Assembly: GCF_001654845.1 (NCBI RefSeq)
Contig: NZ_LXES01000044.1
Location: forward strand, 1-64,000
Source of the DNA: Enterobacter soli ATCC BAA-2102
Lineage (GTDB): Bacteria > Pseudomonadota > Gammaproteobacteria > Enterobacterales > Enterobacteriaceae
DNA length: 64,000 bases
Direction: 5' to 3'
Part shown: positions 51,519 to 60,005 of the stretch, piece by piece
How the letters are laid out: each line of letters opens with the position of its first letter
How positions within the stretch are numbered: position 1 is the stretch's first letter
The notes under the pieces: generated by a model
What the model was told of the DNA's origin: nothing
The model's database searches: none
The model's input: the letters and a program-made list of their open reading frames with translations, nothing else
Made by a program: the position numbers and the translations under genes

Positions 51519-52451
51519 ATGATGAATATTATGCATCCAACTCTGAGGCGTCTTGATTTAAACCTTCTTCCTGTTTTTGACGCGATTTACCGCCACAGCT
51601 CTGTGCGGCTGGCCGCGGATGAACTGGCGATGAGCACATCGGCGCTGAGCCATGCGCTGTCGCGTCTGCGTATTACCCTCAACGATCCGTTATTTTATCG
51701 GGAAGGCCATCGCATGTGCCCCAGTGTGTATGCCACCCAGCTTGCGCCTGCGATTGCATCGACACTGAAATTCCTCAATCACGAGCTGACGCCACAGCCG
51801 GAATTTGAAGCCTCTGTGAGCACGGAGTCATTACAAATTGCGATTACCGATTTCACCGCGTTTTGTATTTTCCCGGCGCTGATGCACAAGTTGCAGCATG
51901 AGGCGCCAGGTTTGCGCCTGGAGTTATGCTATTTGCCGCATAGCCCGGCACTAACGGAACTACTGGCGGGGGAAGTGGACCTGGCGCTTGGGTTCAGCAC
52001 GTCGGATGATATCCGCCACCCGGAACTGGATGAGATAAGCTGGTTTGAAGATGAGTATGTCGTCATTAGTAATACCAGCCGGACACAACTGACGCTGGAG
52101 GATTATCTCGCCGCCCGCCATCTGGTGGTGACGCCATGGAATGAAAAGCAGGGCGTTCTGGATCTACAGCTCGAGCAGATGGGGCATACCCGGCAAATTG
52201 CTATCAAAACCCCGTCGATGCTCAGCGCGCCGTTTATCGTTGCCCAGAGCGATCTGCTGATGGCAATCCCGCGATATGCCGCTGAGAAGCTGGTTCCGGC
52301 AACGGATATCCGGATTTTCCAGCTGCCGTTCGCAATCCGCCCGTTTGAAGTGAAGATTTATTCACATAAACGCAGCGGTAAGCGAGGCGTGACGAACTGG
52401 CTGAAAGCGCAAATGCACATGCTGGCTGATGAGATCCATTCAACGCAATAA
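51519..52451 (+). CDS. LysR-family regulator
   Basis: The protein has 310 residues. The HTH lies at about 15-65 (DLNLLPVFDAIYRHSSVR, ADELAMSTSALSHALSRLR), a NodD/LeuO-like arrangement, followed by the effector-binding domain (DFTAFCIFPALMHKL to the C-terminus). ATGs at 51519, 51522 and 51531 are all possible starts and none has a strong Shine-Dalgarno sequence. It is divergent from the GNAT gene, which may be its target. Confidence 0.9.
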   Translation: MMNIMHPTLRRLDLNLLPVFDAIYRHSSVRLAADELAMSTSALSHALSRLRITLNDPLFYREGHRMCPSVYATQLAPAIASTLKFLNHELTPQPEFEASVSTESLQIAITDFTAFCIFPALMHKLQHEAPGLRLELCYLPHSPALTELLAGEVDLALGFSTSDDIRHPELDEISWFEDEYVVISNTSRTQLTLEDYLAARHLVVTPWNEKQGVLDLQLEQMGHTRQIAIKTPSMLSAPFIVAQSDLLMAIPRYAAEKLVPATDIRIFQLPFAIRPFEVKIYSHKRSGKRGVTNWLKAQMHMLADEIHSTQ

Positions 52452-52553
52452 CGGGAGAAAATAGCAAATAACCCAAACGTCACTAAATTGCCAGCCTGAC
52501 GGTAGATGAAGATTGCTTCAGCGCGGCGATTGCGCAGAAATAAGGGAAAGGGG

Positions 52554-52970
52554 ATGAAAAGGCTTAGTTCGAGTACAAGGGTGAAGACAATCGTGATGCT
52601 GGCCGTAGTAGCCAGCATGGCAACAGGGTGCGCACCGTTACACCCGTCAGGATGTCATAAGACCACGGCAACGGGTAGTTGCGGTTCTGGCCGCTGGGAT
52701 GACAACGATCAATGGGGGGCGCAGGCGCGGGCAATCAGAGATGCAGTCAATGCCAAAATTGATGATCCGCAACGCTGGAAAGGGAAGAAATGCCGGCTGC
52801 ATCTGGCGTTTGCCAAAGATGGAACGGCGTTAAGCATATCAACCAGCAACGGCAATAAAGCCTATTGCGAGGCCGTACTATCGGCTGCACAAAAAGCACA
52901 GTTCCCGGCCTTTACCAACCTGGACGTTTATCGGGATTTTCAAAAATCCGGCTTTGATATGCAGGGTTAG
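52554..52970 (+). CDS. lipoprotein with TolA C-terminal-like domain
   Basis: The protein has 138 residues starting at MKRLSSSTRVKTIVMLA, with AAGGGAAAGGGG before ATG 52554; a longer frame from 52506 adds a basic tail with no signal. The signal ends in VASMATGC, a plausible lipobox with lipidated cysteine. The mature part (RAIRDAVNAKIDDPQRWKGK, CRLHLAFAKDGTALSI, YCEAVLSAAQKAQFP) resembles the C-terminal domain of TolA, including its cysteine pair. Probably an outer-membrane lipoprotein; function unknown. Confidence 0.8.
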   Translation: MKRLSSSTRVKTIVMLAVVASMATGCAPLHPSGCHKTTATGSCGSGRWDDNDQWGAQARAIRDAVNAKIDDPQRWKGKKCRLHLAFAKDGTALSISTSNGNKAYCEAVLSAAQKAQFPAFTNLDVYRDFQKSGFDMQG

Positions 52971-53291
52971 TTATTAATTAAACGGCAGCAGTGACTCGTA
53001 ACGCCCCGGAGGCTGCACAAGTTAATAAACCTTCAAATTAGTAGACCATCATTGTACTACCTAAACTGGTGGCTTGTTTTTTGTACAGAAACACTAGGAT
53101 TAATCGTACATCAAATAACAGTGCCGACATTTATTAATTAATATTTAAAAAATGACATGTTATAACTCATTGATTCTACTCGGTTAAAATGTTGTTGAAC
53201 TTATTGCAACAAGATTAGCCAGGCAGCATATACTAAAGGCATGATATCTAAATTATAATCCTTTAACATCCGGTAGATAGGTGAGGTTAGA
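52971..53291. promoter_or_regulatory. AT-rich upstream region of the periplasmic protein/GGDEF-EAL operon
   Basis: 321 bp without a gene, AT-rich from about 53030. TATACT (53229-53234) and TATAAT (53254-53259) words lie 30-60 bp before the next start and may be -10 elements. No palindromic operator stands out. Confidence 0.45.
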
Positions 53292-53786
53292 ATGCGTTTA
53301 ATTGTCATGTTGTTAAGCCTGGTAGTCGGCACTCAGGTCTGGGCTGGTGAACTTACCAAACCTACCGGTAAAGTCCTTTTAACCATGTCCGGTAAAATAG
53401 AAAATACCAATGAAAACGGCAAAGCCGTTTTTGATATCGCTACCCTTGAGAAACTGGGCGTGGTCAGCTTCCAGACTACGTCACCCTGGTATAATGGGCG
53501 TACGACTTTTACGGGTATTTCCATGCAAAAGCTCATGGATTATGTTGGGGCGAAAGGGACTGTTGTTAAAGTCACCGCGCTCAATGACTATACTACCGTT
53601 ATCCCTCTCAGTGATTTCAAGAATTACAATGTGATCCTTGCTTTCAAAATCAATGGGGAATATATGCGTGTCCGTGATAAAGGTCCGTTCTTCATTGTGT
53701 ATCCCTATGACAGTTTGCCTGAGCTGAATAATCAGATTTATTATTCACGTTCAGCATGGCAGGTCAGCCGTATGAGTATTGAGTAA
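53292..53786 (+). CDS. periplasmic molybdopterin-oxidoreductase-fold protein, no cofactor cysteine
   Basis: The protein has 164 residues with a signal peptide (MRLIVMLLSLVVGTQVWA|GE). The body resembles the sulfite-oxidase-type molybdopterin-binding fold (TGISMQKLMDYVG, VTALNDYTTVIPLSDF, GPFFIVYPYDS). It contains no cysteine at all, so it cannot hold molybdenum the usual way and is probably a binding or partner protein. It lies 17 bp before the GGDEF-EAL gene and is almost certainly co-transcribed, which suggests it modulates that enzyme's periplasmic sensor. GTGAGGTTAGA precedes the start. Confidence 0.8.
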   Translation: MRLIVMLLSLVVGTQVWAGELTKPTGKVLLTMSGKIENTNENGKAVFDIATLEKLGVVSFQTTSPWYNGRTTFTGISMQKLMDYVGAKGTVVKVTALNDYTTVIPLSDFKNYNVILAFKINGEYMRVRDKGPFFIVYPYDSLPELNNQIYYSRSAWQVSRMSIE

Positions 53787-53803
53787 GAGTTCAGAGGAGA
53801 ATC

Positions 53804-55765
53804 ATGAACAGAATACTGGCTGGCATCATATTTTCCCTTTTTATATCTACAGGGTATATATCGTTCCTTGTGCATGAAAGGCAACAAGAGTTGCAGACGC
53901 TGAGTCGCTACACCGACTCATGGTCTGCTGCCCAGCTGGTGTCAGAATATTACCGTTTTGAGTCATGGCTTGGTCTTTACACTTTTGTGGATACGATGGA
54001 CCTCGATGACGTACGCCTGCGTCTCGACATTATGCTCAGCCAGAGTGATTTAATGAAAGGCGGCGATTTAGGGCATTATATAGACAGCAATAAAGAGCAT
54101 CGTGAACTGGCTTTACAACTGCAAAGTACGCTTGAATATCTGGATGTTCATCTTGAGAAAATGAACCGTTCGGACATCAAAGAGTACCTGAAAGTCATGC
54201 ATGAGCTTGACTCGCCGCTAAGCCGTCTCTCATCTGGTGCATTAGATAAAGATGTTAACTCGATTAATAATGCGAACCACAATATTCAAACGCTGTACTA
54301 TATTTATTCGGCGACGTCGGTACTGCTAATAATACTCAGTGCGATATTAGGCGTGCTGATATTCTACCAAAACAGAAATATTCTGAAGGCGCATCTTCAG
54401 GTTAAAAGCCTTGCCGAAGAGTTGCAGAAATCGAAAGAAAAACTGCAAATCCAGAACACAAAACTGGAGTATGACGTCTACCACGACTCTCTCACCGAGA
54501 TGAATAACCGCCATTTCTTCTGGGAAAATTTAACTAAAACCATCGAAGTGGCGAAAAAAGATAATCAGTCTGTGGTTGTCATGTTGTTTGATTTAGATCG
54601 ATTCAAAGAGGTCAACGATACGTACGGGCACGATGCTGGTGATATTTTATTACGCCAGATCTCCCACCGTCTGGAGTCGATGAGCCTTGCTACAGATACG
54701 CTTTACCGCTTAGGTGGGGATGAGTTTGCATTTCTTTCGAGTGGCCTGACAGAAAGCCAGGCGGTTTCCCGCGCTCAAAAAATCTGCGAATTTATCAATC
54801 AGCCGTACACGATTTATAACACTATTATTAATATCACCACCTGTGTGGGTATTGTTATTTCAGACACGGAACGCCGATCTGACTTTCTGTATAAATTTGC
54901 CGATCTGGCGCTTTATGAAGCCAAAAATGAAGGTTCAGGAAAGATAAAAGTCTTCCGCCAGCGCATGTTAGACAAACTGCAAGAAAGCAGAACCCTCGAA
55001 CATGATATGGCCATGGCAATCGTGAACAAAGAGTTCGTGGTTTACTATCAGCCTATTGTTGATTCATTTAGCCGGGAAATTTACAGCTATGAAGCCCTTA
55101 TTCGCTGGATACATCCACTGAAGGGGATTCTGTCACCGGATAGCTTTATTCCGGTCGCTGAAAAAACAGGCATGATCAACGAGATGGGGAAATCGGTGCT
55201 CGAAATGGCCTGTCGGGAAGCCGCGACCTGGGCGGTTCCGGCGAAAATTTCAGTCAATGTCTCGCCTGTTCAGCTTAGCAGCAAAACTTTTGCCAGCGTG
55301 GTGCTGTCCATCCTGAAAGAAACAGGACTTCCGAATGAACGCCTTGAACTGGAAGTGACTGAGTCCTCTCTCTTTACGGAGAGCACGACGCCGATGAATA
55401 CCCTTAGCAAGCTTAGATCTCTGGGGGTGAAAATCTCCATCGATGATTTTGGTACGGGATACTCTTCACTTTCGCGACTGAGTCGAATTGCCTTTGATAA
55501 GATCAAGATAGACAAGTCTTTTGTCCATACGCTTTCCACTCAGGAAGACGCCATTAACATTATCAAACTGATTACAGGCATGGCCAAATCACTGAATATG
55601 AAGGCTATTGCCGAAGGTGTTGAAACGCAGGAACAGCTGGAGAGTCTTCAGGCGCTGGGCTGCGATTTTGCACAAGGATATCTGTTTGGTAAACCTCAGC
55701 CTTATGTCGCAGGCGAGATACGCAACGGTTATCAGGAACAGTTAAACTGCGAACGTTTATCCTGA
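53804..55765 (+). CDS. membrane GGDEF-EAL protein (c-di-GMP synthesis and/or breakdown)
   Basis: The protein has 653 residues. Membrane helix 1 spans about 4-22, a periplasmic sensor domain about 25-165, and helix 2 about 168-190. A coiled linker (LAEELQKSKEKLQIQNTKLE) leads to GGDEF (about 220-380) and EAL (about 400-645). Both signatures are intact: GGDEF at 304-308 and EAL at 430-432, with EVTES, Asp547-Asp548 in DDFGTGYSSL, KIDKSF and AEGVE. There is no RxxD inhibitory site just before GGDEF. The layout and length resemble LapD, but LapD is degenerate in both domains, whereas this protein should be catalytic. A periplasmic partner is encoded just upstream. Confidence 0.92.
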   Translation: MNRILAGIIFSLFISTGYISFLVHERQQELQTLSRYTDSWSAAQLVSEYYRFESWLGLYTFVDTMDLDDVRLRLDIMLSQSDLMKGGDLGHYIDSNKEHRELALQLQSTLEYLDVHLEKMNRSDIKEYLKVMHELDSPLSRLSSGALDKDVNSINNANHNIQTLYYIYSATSVLLIILSAILGVLIFYQNRNILKAHLQVKSLAEELQKSKEKLQIQNTKLEYDVYHDSLTEMNNRHFFWENLTKTIEVAKKDNQSVVVMLFDLDRFKEVNDTYGHDAGDILLRQISHRLESMSLATDTLYRLGGDEFAFLSSGLTESQAVSRAQKICEFINQPYTIYNTIINITTCVGIVISDTERRSDFLYKFADLALYEAKNEGSGKIKVFRQRMLDKLQESRTLEHDMAMAIVNKEFVVYYQPIVDSFSREIYSYEALIRWIHPLKGILSPDSFIPVAEKTGMINEMGKSVLEMACREAATWAVPAKISVNVSPVQLSSKTFASVVLSILKETGLPNERLELEVTESSLFTESTTPMNTLSKLRSLGVKISIDDFGTGYSSLSRLSRIAFDKIKIDKSFVHTLSTQEDAINIIKLITGMAKSLNMKAIAEGVETQEQLESLQALGCDFAQGYLFGKPQPYVAGEIRNGYQEQLNCERLS

Positions 55766-55820
55766 GCATGGGTTCATAGCTGCGTGTATTGCTGCGAAAA
55801 ATGACCTGGGAGGGAAGAGG

Positions 55821-55843
55821 GACCCGGCCAGCGTGACCGGGTC
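55821..55843 (-). terminator. hairpin between convergent genes
   Basis: GACCCGG and CCGGGTC form a perfect 7-bp stem with a 9-nt loop. On the minus strand a C/T-rich stretch follows. It probably ends the small membrane-protein gene and possibly the GGDEF-EAL transcript. Confidence 0.45.
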
Positions 55844-55852
55844 AGTGGTGTT

Positions 55853-56101
55853 TCAGCCTTTCCGTTTTTTTAAAAAAATAAACGCAACTGCCCATACAAG
55901 CAGGAAAGTTATTGCTGCGCTTCCCAGAATGATGACATTGCTAATAATGCTGTCCCATTCGGCGCCGGGAACCGGGCCAGAGAAATCACTGTAAAATGCG
56001 AAAAGTTTGCCTTGAGGTACGAAAGCATACATCAGGATCAGAATAACCGCATAAACCAGGAATGATGCTGCCCACAATAGGGCAATATGGATCGCCTTCA
56101 T
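55853..56101 (-). CDS. small two-helix membrane protein, candidate immunity protein
   Basis: The protein has 82 residues beginning MKAIHIALLWAASFLVYAV. The ATG overlaps the toxin-gene stop as TGATG, so it is translationally coupled to it. Two membrane helices (about 3-28 and 52-75) frame a short loop of 22 residues that should face the periplasm, and the C-terminus is basic (KKRKG). By position and topology it is a good candidate immunity protein against a periplasm-acting peptidoglycan enzyme. No homologue recognised by sequence. Confidence 0.65.
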   Translation of the reverse strand: MKAIHIALLWAASFLVYAVILILMYAFVPQGKLFAFYSDFSGPVPGAEWDSIISNVIILGSAAITFLLVWAVAFIFLKKRKG

Positions 56102-56523
56102 CAGTAAACCTGTACCGTTCCGTAAGCCGTCAAAGCAGCTGTGACCTGCATTGTAGGCGTTCTCAATAAAGCTTCCCGTAAAATTGCAAAATGTGAAGGG
56201 CTGGGTAACGTGATACAACCTTCGCTAACTCCCATGTATCCCGCGGGATGTAACCTGAAGTGTCCTCGCTCGACGAGATCAATAAAAGTCCAGTCGTCAA
56301 TTTTCCCGTCATCGCGATAGAGTGCGAACCAGATGGAACGGTCTGAACCACTATATTTCGTTGCAGCCCAGTCCTGTATCATCGTCCTGAGCCCTCCACT
56401 GGGACGGCTGACAATGTAATATTTTCCGGAAGGTAACGGGCCTTTGCTCGGTATACTCACTGAGTCCGGGTTGTTCCTGTATCTGCCCTCAAAACCTGAA
56501 TATGCGGGGAAGAAACCCAGCAT
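56101..56523 (-). CDS. Tlde1-like (DUF2778) L,D-transpeptidase-fold toxin domain
   Basis: The 140 residues beginning MLGFFPAYSGFEGRYRNNPD match the body of DUF2778 proteins, the Tlde1 group of type VI effectors that damage peptidoglycan: GPLPSGKYYIV, WFALYRDDGKIDDWTF, GHFRLHP and SEGCITLP. His92 and Cys103 are the likely catalytic pair. Typical family members have some 25 more N-terminal residues (a GKFVVNG-type strand) that are missing here. Instead the reading frame begins inside the 3' end of an hcp gene in another frame, with no Shine-Dalgarno sequence of its own. This could be a broken fusion, or one made by a frameshift. Confidence 0.75.
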   Translation of the reverse strand: MLGFFPAYSGFEGRYRNNPDSVSIPSKGPLPSGKYYIVSRPSGGLRTMIQDWAATKYSGSDRSIWFALYRDDGKIDDWTFIDLVERGHFRLHPAGYMGVSEGCITLPSPSHFAILREALLRTPTMQVTAALTAYGTVQVY

Positions 56524-56890
56524 TTTTGCAGTTATGCATCAACGGGCAGATCGATACGACTTTGACGCCTTCCAGCAGCATGTTGAAGTATTCAACCTCC
56601 TGTCCTGCATCGTTAATGTGGTACCACTTAAATTCGGCACTATCTAGCGTTTGGCCTTTTGCGACAGCCTTATAAAGGTAGGGACTTGATGAATCGAACT
56701 CCTTTTCGAACGTCATTGCGCTATGAACTCGGTTACCTGTAATTTTACCCGTCATGTTGTCCGTGGGCAGATGCAGGCCGTGGGCAAAACTATGAATCTC
56801 AATACTACCTTCTCGATCCTGAACGTCGACAGAACCATTGATATCTGCGCCTCCATCGTCTTTAAGCCATAAATAAGCCGGAATAGCCAT
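56489..56890 (-). CDS. hcp: truncated Hcp (type VI secretion tube protein)
   Basis: It starts at MAIPAYLWLKDDGG (ATG 56890, with GGAG 10 bases upstream), a classic Hcp opening. It continues with SVDVQDREGSIE, HGLHLPTDNMTGK, SSSPYLYKAV and EFKWYHINDAGQEVEYF. It follows Hcp up to VKVVSICPLMHNCKN and then changes to GFLPRIFRF and stops at 133 residues. Full-length Hcp is about 160 residues, so the last beta-strands are absent. The divergence point coincides with the start of the Tlde1-like frame, 35 bp of overlap. No other type VI genes are in the window, so it is an orphan. Confidence 0.8.
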   Translation of the reverse strand: MAIPAYLWLKDDGGADINGSVDVQDREGSIEIHSFAHGLHLPTDNMTGKITGNRVHSAMTFEKEFDSSSPYLYKAVAKGQTLDSAEFKWYHINDAGQEVEYFNMLLEGVKVVSICPLMHNCKNAGFLPRIFRF

Positions 56891-57057
56891 AACCACAATC
56901 TCCATTTGAGTTAAGTAATCCATGATTTTAATATGGCTATTGTTGGCTGTATACAGAATAAACAACAGCATAGCTCACTCGGTGCCACCCCCGTAAATTG
57001 AATGGTATGAACAGACAGACTCTGGGAATATCCTCACCTCATCGACTTTCTGTTGAC

Positions 57058-58473
57058 TTACCTGATAGCAAAAGTGGCCATCTGATACCAGCCATCAGTG
57101 GTTTTCCCTTTGTTAGCAAGCTGGACTCGCGGTGCGCCCTGGGCATCGGTGATTGCCGTTTGCAGCGAATAATTGCCGGCGGGCAGGGAGGCAGGCAGCG
57201 CCAGCACCACGCGGCTTTGAATATCGCCCGGCAACCAGCGGCGGATATCATCCGGCGTTTTCTGCTTCAGAACGGTTGTGCCTGCGGCATTAACCACGCG
57301 CCACTGCACCGGATAAGCAAGATACGCCGGTGCAACGCCGTCATTACGCCAGTTAACGGTCAGCGTCAGCGGTTGCCCAATCTGAAGCGGGGTATCAAAC
57401 GTCAGCTTATTCACCCGATAGCGATAGCCAATGCGCAGTAAGGCTTTATCAACAATGTCGCGGTATTCCGTGGGGATCGGTCGCGATTTGATATTCAGCG
57501 TACTGGCGTGCTGCTGCAACGCCCAATCGAAGGTCGCCTGGACTTCTGCGCGGGTATAGTGCTGCACGGTTTGCCATTCGGTCATATAGCCGCAAATCTC
57601 AAGGCTAACCGGCGCTCGTTTCCAGCTGTCGTTAAAGCCCGGCTCGGCGGCCTGCGCGGCAGCCAGACGCTGCGGGTAATCATCGCGCATGTGGCTCCAC
57701 TCGGTTGAGAAATTACGCCAGTCGCCCCAGCAGTCCGCGCGCCAGCCAGCACCCCGGCGGCTGGCCCATGCCAGCGAGTCACCGCCGCTAATGAGCATCA
57801 CTTTCGGGGTTTTCGGGAAGCTATCAAAATGCATATCGACATAACGATTGAGCTGCGCGGGCGTGTATTTATCCAGCAATTTCGGTACGTCAGGAAAGTT
57901 AGAGTTGTGCCATTCCCCCCACGAACCGACCATGCCGATATCAATAAATGCCAGCTCCGGGTTTCCATCGTAGCGTTTACCCATGGCGCCGATCAGTTTC
58001 TGTGCGTAGGCGATGAAGGTGGGGTCGCTGAGATCCGGCACGAAGGTTTTATGGTTCTCAACCCACTGTCCTTTAATGCCTTTGGTAATCAGCCATGCGG
58101 GGATTTTCGACCCGGTTAGCGGTTCATCAAGCGCCATAAAGCGCAGACCGACGTTCATCGCCGGCTGGTGTCTGGCGGCAACGGCGAAAGCGTTGTCGAT
58201 GAGGGCGAAATTATAAACCCCTTCCTGTGGCTCCAGCTCGCTCCAGTAAAAACGCTCGTATTCAAAGCCGGTGTCGGGATACTGCGCAAGAGTAGGTTTT
58301 TGACCATAGCCGTCATGAAAACTGGCAACACCCATGCCCGGATTGGTCAACAGGCCGTCGAAGGCCAGAGGTGAAACCACCGTGGTGACAGCACCCGCAG
58401 GGCCTGACATCAGCAAACCCGCCAGCAGCAGTGCACGAAACAATGGCGCTTTACGCAGAGACGACATCGGCAT
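57058..58473 (-). CDS. secreted DUF4832 protein of the exopolysaccharide cluster
   Basis: The protein has 471 residues with a signal peptide ending near GPAGAVTT. The central part (about 60-330) looks like a TIM-barrel glycoside-hydrolase fold: YWSELEPQEGVYNF, FIDIGMVGSWGEWHN and LEICGYMTEW place acidic residues at strand ends. The C-terminal 110 residues form a beta-sandwich typical of DUF4832 (LTLTVNWRNDGVAPAY). As the last gene of a glycosyltransferase operon it may trim or bind the polymer in the periplasm. Activity is not established. AAGGTGAAATAAA precedes the start. Confidence 0.78.
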   Translation of the reverse strand: MPMSSLRKAPLFRALLLAGLLMSGPAGAVTTVVSPLAFDGLLTNPGMGVASFHDGYGQKPTLAQYPDTGFEYERFYWSELEPQEGVYNFALIDNAFAVAARHQPAMNVGLRFMALDEPLTGSKIPAWLITKGIKGQWVENHKTFVPDLSDPTFIAYAQKLIGAMGKRYDGNPELAFIDIGMVGSWGEWHNSNFPDVPKLLDKYTPAQLNRYVDMHFDSFPKTPKVMLISGGDSLAWASRRGAGWRADCWGDWRNFSTEWSHMRDDYPQRLAAAQAAEPGFNDSWKRAPVSLEICGYMTEWQTVQHYTRAEVQATFDWALQQHASTLNIKSRPIPTEYRDIVDKALLRIGYRYRVNKLTFDTPLQIGQPLTLTVNWRNDGVAPAYLAYPVQWRVVNAAGTTVLKQKTPDDIRRWLPGDIQSRVVLALPASLPAGNYSLQTAITDAQGAPRVQLANKGKTTDGWYQMATFAIR

Positions 58474-58479
58474 TTTATT

Positions 58480-58893
58480 TCACCTTGTCATTTTGTCATG
58501 AAGGTCCATAAACCACGTCCAGATCCCAACGTGGAAATTGGTGAAGACATCGATGCCCAGTGCCGATTTCAGCATATAGAGTGCCAGCATAACCGACAGC
58601 AGGCAGAACAACACCGCGAGGGTAATGATCAGTGTAGTGAAGATGCGCCCAACCAGTGTGCTTTCGCGCGATACCTTGCGCAGATCCCGGCCAAAGAGAA
58701 ACACCACGAAATAGCGGCGGTGGAGGAAAGGGAAACTATGGCGAAAATCGAGCCGGTGGCGCGTCGCCAGATTGGTATGGATCAGCGCCTGCTCAATTCC
58801 GCGCTTCTGTTCCGGGGTTAATGAGGTTTCGACCTCCTGATCAAGTGAGGCATAGAAGCGTTCGATAACCAGTTCTGCTGTAGATTTTGACAC
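58480..58893 (-). CDS. membrane protein of unknown function in the exopolysaccharide operon
   Basis: The protein has 137 residues. The N-terminal 80 residues are soluble and charged (SLTPEQKRGIEQALIHTNLA, a long helix, then RHSFPFLHRRYFVV). A strong hydrophobic segment (IFTTLIITLAVLFCLLSVMLALYML, about 84-108) follows, then a short tail. No family recognised. It is 6 bp from the DUF4832 gene and 11 bp from the glycosyltransferase gene, so it belongs to the operon. Confidence 0.7.
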   Translation of the reverse strand: MSKSTAELVIERFYASLDQEVETSLTPEQKRGIEQALIHTNLATRHRLDFRHSFPFLHRRYFVVFLFGRDLRKVSRESTLVGRIFTTLIITLAVLFCLLSVMLALYMLKSALGIDVFTNFHVGIWTWFMDLHDKMTR

Positions 58894-58904
58894 GTGTTAC
58901 CCGT

Positions 58905-60005
58905 TTACGTTAGGCGCTGATACACTTGAGCGGTTTGAGCGGCAATTTCCGGCCAGCGGTACTTTGGCAGAAACTGGCTGTAATCCGCTTTCTCTCCTCC
59001 GACCCACTGCTGAAGCTTCTGCGTCAGGGCCGGAACATTACCGACCGGGAAATAGTCCGTGCGCGGCAGGCCAATTTCGAGGTTGGCCGGAATATCGCTG
59101 ACAATGACCGGCAACGACCACGACATGGCCTCCAGCAGGGCGATTGGCAAGCCTTCATGGTAGGAGGGCAGGACGAATAACCCGGCCTGTGAGAACAACG
59201 TATGCAGCGTCGGGCCGCTAACAAAACCGGTCATAAAGATGTTCGGCGTGCTGAAGGCCTGTTTCTTTAGCCGTTCGCTGTACTCATCGGCGTGGTCGGC
59301 ATCGCCAATCAGCACCAGTGGCGTCGCACAACCCGCCGCAGCATAGGCGGCTATCAGGTCGTGCAAGCCTTTCTCTTCCACAAAGCGTGCCACAGCAACA
59401 ATATACTGACCCGGCTTAAGGGCGTGCCTTTGAAGGATCGTCGCCTGTTCTTCCGCGGATGGCAGCGCGGTCTGGCGGACACCGTTATAGATAACGTGGG
59501 CATTATGTCGGCCATGTTTGCGCTTAATCAGATTGTTGATGACTTCGGATATGACGATCACTTCATTGGCGTAGGTTACCGCCCATTTTTCGCCCAGCCG
59601 CAGCATCCCTTTACTGACTTTTCCCCATTTCTGCCGGTCATAATCCGGGCCGTGATGAGTAAACACAACGCGTTTCCCCAGCAGGCGCAGCAGCGGCACC
59701 ACCAGTCCGGGGCCGATGGCGTGAACATGAACCACGCGGGAGCCGTCAAATAAGGTGCTGAGCGCCGCCAGGGTTGAGTGCACGATGGCCTCGAACTTAC
59801 GGCTTTTCGGTGCCCATAAGCTCTTGAGTTTAACACCTTTATATTCACTGCGGCGATAGTTCACGTACGGCGACCGGGCCAGCACGCAGATCTCGGCGTT
59901 GCCCAGACGATAGATTTCCGGGTACAGATTCTGGCAGTGGGTTTCGACACCGCCCTGAATATTGGGAATGCCGCGGGTGCCCAGCACCGTCACGTTGGTT
60001 TTCAT
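58905..60005 (-). CDS. GT4-family glycosyltransferase
   Basis: GT-B fold retaining glycosyltransferase of 366 residues. The N-terminal acceptor half opens with VLGTRGIPNIQGGVETH, a pattern seen in rhamnosyl/glucosyl transferases of exopolysaccharide clusters. The C-terminal nucleotide-sugar half has the E-x7-E motif EGLPIALLE near residue 285. It overlaps the preceding operon gene by ATGA. The sugar donor is not predictable. Confidence 0.9.
   Translation of the reverse strand: MKTNVTVLGTRGIPNIQGGVETHCQNLYPEIYRLGNAEICVLARSPYVNYRRSEYKGVKLKSLWAPKSRKFEAIVHSTLAALSTLFDGSRVVHVHAIGPGLVVPLLRLLGKRVVFTHHGPDYDRQKWGKVSKGMLRLGEKWAVTYANEVIVISEVINNLIKRKHGRHNAHVIYNGVRQTALPSAEEQATILQRHALKPGQYIVAVARFVEEKGLHDLIAAYAAAGCATPLVLIGDADHADEYSERLKKQAFSTPNIFMTGFVSGPTLHTLFSQAGLFVLPSYHEGLPIALLEAMSWSLPVIVSDIPANLEIGLPRTDYFPVGNVPALTQKLQQWVGGEKADYSQFLPKYRWPEIAAQTAQVYQRLT

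Noticed and set aside
53804..55765. GGDEF-EAL protein considered as the LapD receptor of the adhesin.
   Set aside because: Length and layout are similar, but both catalytic signatures are intact, its neighbour is not a LapG-type cysteine protease (it has no cysteine), and the adhesin shows no LapG site.
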